Shown here piece by piece: positions 43,258 through 51,609 of a DNA stretch of 64,000 nucleotides. This DNA comes from a virus. The notes beneath the pieces were generated by a model that saw only the letters and a program-made list of their open reading frames with translations, had not been told where the DNA came from and did not search any database. How positions within the stretch are numbered: the first letter of the stretch is position 1; each line of letters opens with the position of its first letter. The stretch covers positions 124,001 through 188,000 of IMG/VR virus record IMGVR_UViG_3300030041_000009; one strand, 5' to 3'. Position numbers and translations under genes: made by a program.

Positions 43258-43702
43258 TTAATTTAATTATTTTTTTCTTTCTGATAATTTTTTTACATAA
43301 TTCAATTTCATTCAAAAATATTTTATCTGGATTATTTATATCTCCATAGTATGAAGCAATATTTTTATCATTGATATAAATATACATAAATAGTGCATTA
43401 ACGTGAGTATAATCAAGTTCGAGTTTTAATATATCCTTATTATATAATGTGATATCATATTCAAAACTATCTTTTTTCTTAATTAATAAATAATTATATT
43501 TTTTACCAACCACAACAATATTATCATAATTTTCTGTAATAAAATAATTTTCACGTTTAGTTCTACATTTAGAATTTGTATATATTCTAAAGGTATAGCC
43601 AGTACCATTTTTAATATAAGATTCATAAATAAAATATTCTATATTTTCTATTTTGATTGAATATTTATTTTCTACAATTTCAAGTTTAAAATCTTTAATC
43701 AT
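43238..43702 (-). CDS. Uncharacterised 154-residue protein
   Basis: Beta-rich, with FYITNSKCRTKR-like surroundings and repeated VVGKKYNYLLIKKKDSFEYDITLYN strands. The tail ELCKKIIRKKKIIKLNDNMVL is a weak tag-2 match. It overlaps the next gene by 20 nt. No family was recognised. Confidence 0.6.
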   Translation of the reverse strand: MIKDFKLEIVENKYSIKIENIEYFIYESYIKNGTGYTFRIYTNSKCRTKRENYFITENYDNIVVVGKKYNYLLIKKKDSFEYDITLYNKDILKLELDYTHVNALFMYIYINDKNIASYYGDINNPDKIFLNEIELCKKIIRKKKIIKLNDNMVL

Positions 43703-44549
43703 TTATGCTATCATTTATTTTTTTAATTTTTTCACGTCGATAATATGATATGTCTTTTGTATCTATTACTAAAAATTGATTTTCTGCAGAACCACCAATA
43801 GTTTCAATTGAATAATACATTTCATATGTTATATTATATGGAGTTTCAATTTTGTTAAATATTATATTTTTATTATTATCTGAATATATAAAGCAATGAA
43901 CTCCATTATTATCTATTGAATTTTTTCTACCTAGAATAATATAATTTTCTTTAATTGAATTAACTATTTCATATTTAATATTATTTATATCATAAATATA
44001 TTTGTTTATACAATTATGAGTTTTATAATTTGAAATATAAAAATTAGGATGACCATATCTACCTTTTGTTGTTATATAATTACTAGCACTTATAATTCTA
44101 GAACAAATATTATTTTTTATTTTTTTTTGTTTATCATTAGGTAATTCTTGATTATATTTTTTTTCTATTTTATCTATAATAATATCAAAGTAATCATCAT
44201 TTTTTGAATCTAATTTTAAATTTTCTCTATTTTTATTACCTAATTCTAAAATTATAGGTATAAATTTATTTTTTAGTTCATTAATTATACCAGATTTTAA
44301 ATATTTAGTTATTTGTTCTTCATTATATTTTTTATTTATATCAAATGTTAATTTTATAAGATTTATAGTTTTACTACAAAGATTTACACTTAGATTTGGA
44401 TATGACATCCTAGTTAAACTAGCTGGAGTAGTCATAGGATTTACATAATTTTGCATATCTATATAATTAATCTCGCATTTTAAATTATTTACAGGAGATA
44501 TAGAGAATAAATCATTATCTAGTTCTGATATATTAATTATTGGATTCAT
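43695..44549 (-). CDS. Uncharacterised 284-residue protein
   Basis: The N-terminal half is polar; the middle has SRIISASNYITTKGRYGHPNFYIS. The C-terminus is beta-rich, and the tail YYRREKIKKINDSIND resembles tag 2. No family was recognised. It overlaps its neighbours by 8 and 17 nt, consistent with one coupled operon. Confidence 0.65.
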   Translation of the reverse strand: MNPIINISELDNDLFSISPVNNLKCEINYIDMQNYVNPMTTPASLTRMSYPNLSVNLCSKTINLIKLTFDINKKYNEEQITKYLKSGIINELKNKFIPIILELGNKNRENLKLDSKNDDYFDIIIDKIEKKYNQELPNDKQKKIKNNICSRIISASNYITTKGRYGHPNFYISNYKTHNCINKYIYDINNIKYEIVNSIKENYIILGRKNSIDNNGVHCFIYSDNNKNIIFNKIETPYNITYEMYYSIETIGGSAENQFLVIDTKDISYYRREKIKKINDSIND

Positions 44550-44796
44550 AGTATTGGTTTAATATTTTTAATTTATATTTTCTAAATATTTTATTATGTG
44601 TTAATATAGATAATAAATATTCGGCATATAAAAATACTGTAGAATCATAATTATTTTTATTAGAAATTATATTATTAATATATTTTAATGCTTCATTATA
44701 TTTAGATTCTGAAAAATTTATAAATTTAGATTCTATTGCATCACTAAAATATTCAGCATATTTTTCTAATTTTTGAACTACATTATTATCTTTCAT
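44533..44796 (-). CDS. Small tag-2-like protein
   Basis: 87 residues, helical (KLEKYAEYFSDAIESKF), ending HNKIFRKYKLKILNQYYESNN, a tag-2-type tail. It is first in the minus-strand block. The function is unknown. Confidence 0.65.
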   Translation of the reverse strand: MKDNNVVQKLEKYAEYFSDAIESKFINFSESKYNEALKYINNIISNKNNYDSTVFLYAEYLLSILTHNKIFRKYKLKILNQYYESNN

Positions 44797-44873
44797 TTTT
44801 ATAAATTATTTTTTATTTTTATAGATAAAAAAAAGCTTTTAGTTTTTTAATATATAAAGAAAAAAGAATATTA

Positions 44874-45455
44874 ATGGAAAAATTTACACAAATAAAAGAC
44901 ATACCAGTTATACCAGATGAAGAAGTATTATTTAATGGTAAATATTTAGATATGATTCAATATAAAGAAAATGAAATACTAAAAGGTCATGATTGTGTTG
45001 CTATATTACCATATTTCAGAGATGAGGCAACATTTCTTATGAGATTAGAATATCTTACAGCATATCAACATAAAAATAGAGAAATACCAAATCTTAGAAA
45101 TGTAACTAATTATTTAACCGTAATTACAGGAAGTATAGAAAAAAATGAAACTCCAGAACAAACAATAAGAAGAGAATTATATGAAGAAGGTGGTATAGTT
45201 TTAAATAATTTATATCCATTTGATATTGAAGGACCTTTTTTTACAGATAAATATAGTACTAATCAAGTATATCTTTGTTTTTTAGAGCTACCAGTAAATA
45301 CTTATCGTCAAATGAAACCACCTACTGATGGATCAAAAAATGAAAAATTATCTAAATGTATACGAGTTTCTATTGCTGATGTTAATCAAATAGTAAATAA
45401 TGACTTAATTACTAAATGTTTAATAACAAAATTACTAAAAAGAATTGAATCATAA
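44874..45455 (+). CDS. Nudix hydrolase
   Basis: 193 residues. A complete Nudix box occurs at about 86-108: GSIEKNETPEQTIR followed by RELYEEGGI, matching GX5EX7REUXEEXGU. Nudix enzymes cleave nucleoside diphosphates linked to another moiety; T4-like phages carry several. The substrate here is unknown. Its stop (TAA) overlaps the ATG of the first tagged cassette by 1 nt, so it may be the promoter-proximal gene of the run to 48898. Confidence 0.9.
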   Translation: MEKFTQIKDIPVIPDEEVLFNGKYLDMIQYKENEILKGHDCVAILPYFRDEATFLMRLEYLTAYQHKNREIPNLRNVTNYLTVITGSIEKNETPEQTIRRELYEEGGIVLNNLYPFDIEGPFFTDKYSTNQVYLCFLELPVNTYRQMKPPTDGSKNEKLSKCIRVSIADVNQIVNNDLITKCLITKLLKRIES

Positions 45456-45787
45456 TGAAGCATTTGAAATTATATGAGGAGTATGAAGATTCAAATGAGC
45501 CAGAAGTTGGTGATTATATATTAGCAAAATGGAAAAACGCTGATGATGATCATCCTGCGAATATTTTTGTAACAAATAATATAGGGCAATTAATTAAAAT
45601 AGAAAAAGATATGTATAATATTGTTACATATTTAGTAAAATATAATAATATACCAAAAGAAATAGATATATATAAATCTATGAATAATGATACTTCGTTT
45701 AGATTTAAAAAAGAAGATTTAATAAAATATTCAAAAAATAAAGAATATTTAGAAATGATATTACAAACAAATAAATTTAACATATGA
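45455..45787 (+). CDS. Tag-1 protein, GDYVL subfamily
   Basis: 110 residues. N-tag MKHLKLYEEYED, core VGDYILAKWKN...NNIGQLIKI...VKYNNIPKEI, end NKEYLEMILQTNKFNI. First cassette after the Nudix gene. SH3-like fold inferred. Confidence 0.85.
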   Translation: MKHLKLYEEYEDSNEPEVGDYILAKWKNADDDHPANIFVTNNIGQLIKIEKDMYNIVTYLVKYNNIPKEIDIYKSMNNDTSFRFKKEDLIKYSKNKEYLEMILQTNKFNI

Positions 45788-46119
45788 AATATATAAAAGA
45801 ATACGAAAAATTGAATGTAAATGAACCAGAAGTTGGTGATTATGTAATAGGATATAGTAATCTTGAATTTTTTACTGAAGTTAACGATTTTACTAAAAAT
45901 AATATTGGTAAACTAATTGAAATATTAGAGAGTAAATATGATGATATTGATGATTCTTATTTGATAGAATATTATCATATACCAGATGAATTAAGTTTTT
46001 TTAAATTTGCTGAATATGGAGATAATATATTAGCATTAAATAAAGAAGATATAAAATATTGGTCTAAAAATAAAAAAGAATTAAAACTTATATTACAATC
46101 AAATAAATTTAACATATGA
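45784..46119 (+). CDS. Tag-1 protein, GDYVL subfamily
   Basis: 111 residues. N-tag MKYIKEYEKLNV, core VGDYVIGYSN...NNIGKLIEILE, IEYYHIPDEL, end NKKELKLILQSNKFNI. The ATGA seam joins both neighbours. Confidence 0.85.
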   Translation: MKYIKEYEKLNVNEPEVGDYVIGYSNLEFFTEVNDFTKNNIGKLIEILESKYDDIDDSYLIEYYHIPDELSFFKFAEYGDNILALNKEDIKYWSKNKKELKLILQSNKFNI

Positions 46120-46553
46120 AACATATTAAAGAATATACCATATTTGAAGGAGAATATTATACAGACGATGATATTAAACGTATGAAAGATAATTTACCTA
46201 AATTTGCAAAATATATTAGGAAAATTATCATGAATTTTGGTTATGAGTGCGTTAATTTTAGTGAAGACGAAGATATTCAATTCTCATTTTATTTAAAGAA
46301 TACTGAAAAAGTGTTATTTTCTATAATGACGGGAAATGATGAATACTTTGTTTTAGATTCATTTAATAATAGTAACGATATTATTATTTCATCTATACCT
46401 GAATATATGAAAACAATAAAAGGAATAAGATTTAATAAAAAAGTAAGTGATGAATATGAATTTTATATTGAAGGAAATGTTAATGATATTATTAATCAAA
46501 TAGATAATGAAAAAATAAAATTGTTCGCAATTACAAATAAATTTAACATATGA
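46116..46553 (+). CDS. Tag-1 protein
   Basis: 145 residues. N-tag MKHIKEYTIFEG, C-tag ITNKFNI. The core (ISSIPEYMKTIKGIRFNKKV..., then EGNVNDIINQIDNEK) is homologous to the frameshifted gene at 46894 and weakly to 56004, defining a third tagged subfamily. The function is unknown. Confidence 0.85.
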   Translation: MKHIKEYTIFEGEYYTDDDIKRMKDNLPKFAKYIRKIIMNFGYECVNFSEDEDIQFSFYLKNTEKVLFSIMTGNDEYFVLDSFNNSNDIIISSIPEYMKTIKGIRFNKKVSDEYEFYIEGNVNDIINQIDNEKIKLFAITNKFNI

Positions 46554-46897
46554 AATATATAAAAACATTTGAAACTAGTAATAAAAGACTCAATTTAGGA
46601 GACTATGTTATATGCAAGGAAATTCCTGATATGTTTGATAAAGAAAATTATAAAGATATTATTGAATTTGAAAAAAATAATATAGGTAAATATGTAAAAT
46701 ATATTCCTGATAATGGAAAATTCAAATATGCTATTTATTATGATGATTTACCTCAAAAATTTAAAGATAAATTTTTTATGAAAGAAGGCGATATAGATAA
46801 ATATTGTAGAGTAATGTCTAGAAATGAAATAAATTATAATTCTAAAAATAAAGAAGAGTTAGAAGCAATAATAGCGGCAAAAAAATTTAATATATGA
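46550..46897 (+). CDS. Tag-1 protein, GDYVL subfamily
   Basis: 115 residues. N-tag MKYIKTFETSNK, core LGDYVICKEIP...NNIGKYVKYI...IYYDDLPQKF, end NKEELEAIIAAKKFNI. SH3-like core inferred. Confidence 0.85.
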   Translation: MKYIKTFETSNKRLNLGDYVICKEIPDMFDKENYKDIIEFEKNNIGKYVKYIPDNGKFKYAIYYDDLPQKFKDKFFMKEGDIDKYCRVMSRNEINYNSKNKEELEAIIAAKKFNI

Positions 46898-47306
46898 AAC
46901 ATTTAAAAATATATGAAGACATTAATGAAGTCACTGATATAAAAAAATATTAAGTCATTTAAATAAATTTTTTAGTTTTTATGGAATTAATTATTCAAAT
47001 TATTTTGAAAATAGAACATATGAAACAGAATATTTTATTTCAGATAGAAGATTATTATTTGATATATCAGTAGATAATATTCTTGGTAAACATTTATCTA
47101 TTAGAATAGAGAATAATGAATCATTTTATAAATATATATTAGAATATTTTAAAACTATAAAAGGATTAGAAATTTATTCTGAATATTCAAATAGAATAAA
47201 ATTTGATATAATTGGTAATATAAATGATATTATTGAACAAATAACAAATGATGATTTTGACTCTAAATATGAAATATATAAAATGACAAGTAAATTTAAC
47301 TTATGA
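46894..47306 (+). pseudogene. Tag-1 gene interrupted at an A7 slippery tract
   Basis: The zero frame starts with the N-tag MKHLKIYEDINE and stops after 19 codons at TAA 46951-46953. The remaining frame (-1) runs open to 47306 and ends MTSKFNL. The switch point is ATA AAA AAA TAT, a correctly phased A_AAA_AAA heptamer two codons before the stop. The joined protein (about 137 residues) is homologous to 46116. It could be a programmed -1 frameshift, a frameshift mutation or a homopolymer error. Confidence 0.75.
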
Positions 47307-47632
47307 AATATATTAAAACATTTGAAAATATAAGTAAAAAATTTAAAGTTGGTCAATATGTAATAGTTAAATACATATCATATACTCCACAATTATATGA
47401 TTTTTTAAATAACAATATAGGAAAAATTGTTAGTATAACTGAGCATTTTGAAATACCAAAATATATTATATATAATGTGAAATATGAAAATATTCCAGAT
47501 GATATAAAATGGGCATTTAATGGTAGAAATAAAAATTTATATAAAGCATATTCAAATGAGTTAAAATTAGCAACTGATAAAGAAATAAAAAAATATAAAT
47601 TGAATATTATTGCAAATAAATTTAACATATGA
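47303..47632 (+). CDS. Tag-1 protein, GDYVL-like subfamily
   Basis: 109 residues. N-tag MKYIKTFENISK, core KVGQYVIVKYIS...NNNIGKIVSI...VKYENIPDDI, end LNIIANKFNI. VGQYV replaces the usual VGDYV. Confidence 0.85.
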   Translation: MKYIKTFENISKKFKVGQYVIVKYISYTPQLYDFLNNNIGKIVSITEHFEIPKYIIYNVKYENIPDDIKWAFNGRNKNLYKAYSNELKLATDKEIKKYKLNIIANKFNI

Positions 47633-48027
47633 AATATTTAAAAACATTTGAATCATTAGAAACAAAAATAACTATTGAATTATTTGATTTTTGTGAATTT
47701 TTTGGTATGCATGAAGCTATTAAAAAATTAATAATATTAAAAGATAATTCAAAAGCAGTTGGATTTACTATTAATATTAATACAAATAAACATTATTATA
47801 AAAAATCTGATAATATTGAGATGCTTGAAATAAATATACATAATGATTTTTATATTAATGATGGTGATTCAATTGGATTAAGAATAGGTGATTATGGTTT
47901 TAGTTATGGTTATTTAAGAGCATTAAACGAAAAAGGTTCTCCAGGAATTATTATAAATTTTTACAATGTAGATATTGAAGATGATAATATATTACTTTAT
48001 ATTAAATCTAAAAAATATAATATATGA
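47629..48027 (+). CDS. Tag-1 protein with variant C-tag KYNI
   Basis: 132 residues. N-tag MKYLKTFESLET; ends IKSKKYNI. The core has HEAIKKLIILKDNSKAVGFTINI and a Gly-rich beta segment. No family was recognised. Confidence 0.8.
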   Translation: MKYLKTFESLETKITIELFDFCEFFGMHEAIKKLIILKDNSKAVGFTININTNKHYYKKSDNIEMLEINIHNDFYINDGDSIGLRIGDYGFSYGYLRALNEKGSPGIIINFYNVDIEDDNILLYIKSKKYNI

Positions 48028-48046
48028 TACAAAAAAAATTTAATTT

Positions 48047-48235
48047 ATGAAAAATTTAAAAACATTTGAAGAATATGTTGGTGTTGAATATGTTCCATAT
48101 AAACCACAGCACAAATCATATAAAAATGAAGAGAAAAAGAAAAAGAAAAAGAAAAAAGGTGGAGGTACACTTGAGCCAGTTGATGTAATGCCCAATAAAA
48201 CAAAAGATATGGTATCATTTCAAACAAAATTTTAA
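48047..48235 (+). CDS. Short tag-1 protein with Lys-rich core
   Basis: 62 residues. N-tag MKNLKTFEEYVG. The core is KNEEKKKKKKKKGGGT. The end MVSFQTKF is a truncated C-tag, although the seam to the next gene is still recognisable. It may be a decayed or minimal cassette. Confidence 0.65.
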   Translation: MKNLKTFEEYVGVEYVPYKPQHKSYKNEEKKKKKKKKGGGTLEPVDVMPNKTKDMVSFQTKF

Positions 48236-48238
48236 ATT

Positions 48239-48898
48239 ATGAAATATATAAAAAAATATGAGAGTAACGATGATATTGTATATTCAGTAAATGATATTGT
48301 AATTTGTTCTACAAAATTTGACGCATATCGTGACTATACAGGTAGAATAACTCAGTATGGTGAATTAGAATATGGTAATGAAAAAGAAATTAAATATGGT
48401 AGAGAATATAAAGTTATACAAATATATTGGAGTGGAAGAGGTTATAGGAATGTAACAACTAATTTATTATATAATGCTTATGTAGATGTTCAAGATATTA
48501 AAACAGATGAAATAATAACTATGAAAAATGCATATATGTTTACATTGAAATCTGACTGGAAGATTCCAGATGAACCAATGATAGGAGATTATGTATTATG
48601 CGAAATAAATAGTAATAGATATAGTGATGACGACAATATTTTTGATGAATATATAAATAATAACATTGGAAGAGTTATTAGACAAAACGAGAAAAATACA
48701 TATGTAATTGAATATAGAGATATACCTAAAAAAATGATAGGAGAGATAAATCAGTTTTATAATGATACAAATCCTATTATTAAAAATCTAGGAAAACATG
48801 AATTTAGAATTAAAGATATTAAATTATATTCTAAAAGCAAAAAAGAGGTTGAAGATTATTTAAAGATAAAAAAATCTACCAACAAATTTAATTTATAA
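48239..48898 (+). CDS. Tag-1 protein with two fused cores
   Basis: 219 residues. N-tag MKYIKKYESNDD. The first half (VNDIVICSTKF...GREYKVIQIYWSGRG) resembles the core of 18971. The second half (MIGDYVLCEIN...NNIGRVIRQ...IEYRDIPKKM) is a GDYVL core. It ends KKSTNKFNL. This looks like a fusion of two cassettes that kept only the outer tags. Confidence 0.8.
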   Translation: MKYIKKYESNDDIVYSVNDIVICSTKFDAYRDYTGRITQYGELEYGNEKEIKYGREYKVIQIYWSGRGYRNVTTNLLYNAYVDVQDIKTDEIITMKNAYMFTLKSDWKIPDEPMIGDYVLCEINSNRYSDDDNIFDEYINNNIGRVIRQNEKNTYVIEYRDIPKKMIGEINQFYNDTNPIIKNLGKHEFRIKDIKLYSKSKKEVEDYLKIKKSTNKFNL

Positions 48899-48926
48899 AA
48901 ATCTATAATTTAATTATAGATTTTTT
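48897..48926 (+). terminator. Terminator-like palindrome
   Basis: AAATCTATAATT pairs with AATTATAGATTT, followed by a T run. A second, partly decayed copy lies at 48998-49026 as part of a duplicated segment. Confidence 0.75.
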
Positions 48927-49003
48927 AATTTTAATAACTTATAATTACGAAATTTATTTTTACATTTTTCATAATTTAATTCAACTCCATCTAAATAAAA
49001 ATC
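48914..49003 (-). pseudogene. Duplicated 3' fragment of the gene at 49014
   Basis: The minus strand encodes DFYLDGVELNYEKCKNKF, then RNYKLLKLKNL and a stop. This matches the last 28 residues of 49014 (YYLNGVELSYDTWKNGF, RKYKLLKLKEL). No start codon or upstream part is present. The copy begins and ends at the repeated ATAATTTAATTATAG palindrome. Confidence 0.75.
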
Positions 49004-49013
49004 TATAATTTAA

Positions 49014-49349
49014 TTATAGTTCTTTTAATTTTAATAATTTGTATTTACGAAATCCATTTTTCCAAGTATCATAACTTAATTCAACTCCATTCAAATAATA
49101 TTTTTTATTAATAATTATTTCATTATCTTTTTTATATAATATAGATGGTCCGAAATCATTATGAAATGCATTATTTTTATAATATGATATTTCAATATTA
49201 TTATTTAATTCATGTATTATTTTCACATATTTATATTTTTGTATAAATTTAGTAATAAATTTAACATCATCTTTATCTATAGAATTAAATTTTAATGAAT
49301 GATATTCTATTTCATGCTCTATTACTATATCTGATTTGTGGTTATTCAT
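49014..49349 (-). CDS. Tag-2 protein with MORN-like tail
   Basis: 111 residues. A beta-rich C-terminal half with FHNDFGPSILYKKDNEIIINKKYYLNGVEL resembles MORN-like repeats (H-x-x-x-GP, then YYLNG). It ends GFRKYKLLKLKEL, tag 2. It is coupled by 4 nt to the tag-1 gene 49346, so the two tag classes can share an operon. Confidence 0.7.
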   Translation of the reverse strand: MNNHKSDIVIEHEIEYHSLKFNSIDKDDVKFITKFIQKYKYVKIIHELNNNIEISYYKNNAFHNDFGPSILYKKDNEIIINKKYYLNGVELSYDTWKNGFRKYKLLKLKEL

Positions 49350-49633
49350 AAATTAAATTTATTTACATTTGAATCTAATTCATATTTTTCAATCTCATTA
49401 GTTGTTAATTTTCTTTCAATTTCATCATTCGATACCCAAATTGTTTTGTTATTAGGATCATTACATAAATAATAATAGCCATTAACAGTTGGATCTATTT
49501 TTATTATTTTTGTATATCTTGGAATATTATCAATAAAAATTATTGCTTTTAATTTAACATAATTTCCTATATTATATTTCTGTATATTATCTGACTTTTT
49601 CTCATTCATTTTAAATTTATTAATATGTTTCAT
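49346..49633 (-). CDS. Tag-1 protein, GNYVK subfamily
   Basis: 95 residues. N-tag MKHINKFKMNEK, core IGNYVKLKAIIFID...TIWVSNDEIERKLTTNEIEKYEL, C-tag NVNKFNL. It shares the core with 54841 and, more weakly, 62796 and 55757. SH3-like fold inferred. Confidence 0.8.
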   Translation of the reverse strand: MKHINKFKMNEKKSDNIQKYNIGNYVKLKAIIFIDNIPRYTKIIKIDPTVNGYYYLCNDPNNKTIWVSNDEIERKLTTNEIEKYELDSNVNKFNL

Positions 49634-50172
49634 AAATTGAATTTATTTGCATTAGTCTTTAGTTTATCAATAGTAATAATATTCATACATATTGAATTTT
49701 CGTATTTTAACTCATCTATTCCGACTAATTCAGCAGAAACAAGAGCACTTTCATTAATATATTGAAAGTTTAATCCTTTTATTATACCATGATATTTTAT
49801 ATCAGTCATAAAATCAATTACTCCATCTGATATATATTTACCTATAATTTCTTCTCTTAGAAATTTTGAATAATGCTTATTAGGATTATAAATAGACATA
49901 TAAAAATCATGATATAATTTGTGAATGTTTATAATTATTTCATTATTAGTTTCTTTGAAATTTCTTTCTTTTGTTATTTTTTTAAAATTTTCATATTGTT
50001 CCTTCTCACTAACTTCACTACTAATATGATATACCTCATCATCATCTGGATCTATTGTACCATCTTCAAACCCTGGTACAATTTGAGGCTCGTCCTCTTC
50101 TGTTCTTGGTTCAAACATATCAGGATATTCTCCTCTTAAATCATAATTTTCAAATTTTTTCAAATATTTCAT
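49630..50172 (-). CDS. Tag-1 protein
   Basis: 180 residues. N-tag MKYLKKFENYDL, a long acidic stretch (about 20-50, EEDEPQIVPGFEDGTIDPDDDEV), a helical middle and C-tag KTNANKFNL. No family was recognised. Confidence 0.8.
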   Translation of the reverse strand: MKYLKKFENYDLRGEYPDMFEPRTEEDEPQIVPGFEDGTIDPDDDEVYHISSEVSEKEQYENFKKITKERNFKETNNEIIINIHKLYHDFYMSIYNPNKHYSKFLREEIIGKYISDGVIDFMTDIKYHGIIKGLNFQYINESALVSAELVGIDELKYENSICMNIITIDKLKTNANKFNL

Positions 50173-50179
50173 ACTAATA

Positions 50180-50219
50180 TATATAAAAAAAAGTTAGTAA
50201 AAATTACTAACTTTTTTCT
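50180..50219 (-). terminator. Rho-independent terminator
   Basis: AAAGTTAGTAA pairs with TTACTAACTTT, with flanking A and T runs. It overlaps the end of the minus-strand gene 50207. Confidence 0.8.
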
Positions 50220-50485
50220 AACTCAGATAGTTTTTCTAATTTTTTCTTTCTTTCTTCATTTAAAAAACAAAAATAGTCATAAAAATAATATTCATTATCA
50301 CCTATAAAATCATCAACATATGTCATAGATTTATTTAATCTAAATCTAAATACCAAATGTTCATTATCTTCAATTGATATAAAATCATCTTTATCAAATA
50401 CTGAATAAATGTTATTAATAATATAATATTTATTTTTTTCAAATTGATAAAAATTATTTTTACAATGAGCTTTCATTAATTTCAT
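50207..50485 (-). CDS. Tag-2 protein related to the array at 1-1631
   Basis: 92 residues. FEKNKYYIINNIYSV and the end FCFLNEERKKKLEKLSELEKS match the array family's KYYIV core and EERKIKLEKL tail. The GDKLLCKK segment is replaced by MKAHCKNNFYQ. This is a distant, dispersed member. Confidence 0.75.
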   Translation of the reverse strand: MKLMKAHCKNNFYQFEKNKYYIINNIYSVFDKDDFISIEDNEHLVFRFRLNKSMTYVDDFIGDNEYYFYDYFCFLNEERKKKLEKLSELEKS

Positions 50486-50723
50486 TTATTTTTTCCTTTC
50501 TTAAAAAATTATTTATTCCATAAATTTTATTAATATCTTTTACTGTTAAGCATTTTAATTCTGATTTTTCTTCATCACCCCATTCTTCTACACAAATATA
50601 ATATTTTTCCCAACTAGATTTGAAAATATAAAGTACTAAACTATTATATTTATCAATATACTTATGTAGATTTGATGAATTATCAACCTCATTAAAATTA
50701 TATTTTAAAAATTTTTGACTCAT
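50460..50723 (-). CDS. Small uncharacterised protein
   Basis: 87 residues with DKYNSLVLYIFKSSWEKYYICVEEWG and a tail FLRKEKINEINESSL resembling tag 2. It overlaps the next gene by 26 nt. The function is unknown. Confidence 0.65.
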   Translation of the reverse strand: MSQKFLKYNFNEVDNSSNLHKYIDKYNSLVLYIFKSSWEKYYICVEEWGDEEKSELKCLTVKDINKIYGINNFLRKEKINEINESSL

Positions 50724-51196
50724 TTTTTCTTTTTTTCGTGCCTTTTTGACTTAGATTGATTAAAAATTATGCCATTAATACTAGGTTTTGATTTACTAAA
50801 ATCTAAACTATTTACTGATGTTTTAAAATCTTTTTTTATGTTTTCATTTTTTTCAATTTCAGAACTTTTAATTACTTGTTTAATATTACTAATAAATTCA
50901 AGTTGATTTTCACTTGGTTCAGTACATCCGTCATCAAACATTATATAATTACTATCAACACTTATATATTTTAAATATTCAATCATATCAAATATATATT
51001 TAGATGTTTCACCAAATATTAAATCATTATATTCTGTTATATTCCAAGATTTTGGTTCATAATTTTTAAATTTATCAATATCATCTTCATTTGTTATAAA
51101 TATATTTATCCAATCAACATAATTAATAATCATATCTTTTTGTCTCTTACTTAACGCTTTTTTTGAAACTACAAAACTACTTGGTTCAATTTTCAT
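50720..51196 (-). CDS. Paralog of the SNSSSSSF phage family (N-terminus shortened)
   Basis: 158 residues. It starts KIEPSSFVVSKKALSKRQKDMI, retaining only SSFVV of the family motif, then WNITEYNDLIFGETSKYIFDMIEYLKYISVD, matching 51202. The C-terminus is basic (SKSKRHEKKKK). The function is unknown. Confidence 0.75.
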   Translation of the reverse strand: MKIEPSSFVVSKKALSKRQKDMIINYVDWINIFITNEDDIDKFKNYEPKSWNITEYNDLIFGETSKYIFDMIEYLKYISVDSNYIMFDDGCTEPSENQLEFISNIKQVIKSSEIEKNENIKKDFKTSVNSLDFSKSKPSINGIIFNQSKSKRHEKKKK

Positions 51197-51201
51197 CTAT
51201 T

Positions 51202-51600
51202 TTAATATTTTTTATATTTTAATTTAATAAGTTTTTTTTTACGAAACTTTTTTTTTGACTCAGTTATAAAATCTAATTGACTTTGATATGGCTCGTCATT
51301 ATATCCTTCGTTCCAATTAATTGAATCTGGATCAACTTTTATATAATCTAAAAAATCTTGCATACTAAAATTATCCATTGAAGTTTCACCAAATATAAAA
51401 TCATTATAATCAACTATTCTCCATGGATCAGTATCACAATATTCGAATTTATCTATACATATTTCATCAATAGTTTTAAAAAACTCAACATAACTTTGAT
51501 AATCATAAATCATTTCTTTTTGTTTATTAGTTAAAGAATCTTTAATTACTACAAAACTGCTTGATGATGAGTTACTTACAAATCCATTTCGTATTTTCAT
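51202..51600 (-). CDS. SNSSSSSF-motif phage protein
   Basis: 132 residues beginning KIRNGFVSNSSSSSFVV, an N-terminal motif I recall from many small proteins in large phages and some bacteria; its function is unknown to me. The core WRIVDYNDFIFGETSMDNF is shared with 50720, indicating local duplication. It ends FRKKKLIKLKYKKY, a tag-2-like tail. Confidence 0.8.
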   Translation of the reverse strand: MKIRNGFVSNSSSSSFVVIKDSLTNKQKEMIYDYQSYVEFFKTIDEICIDKFEYCDTDPWRIVDYNDFIFGETSMDNFSMQDFLDYIKVDPDSINWNEGYNDEPYQSQLDFITESKKKFRKKKLIKLKYKKY

Positions 51601-51609
51601 TTGATTTTA

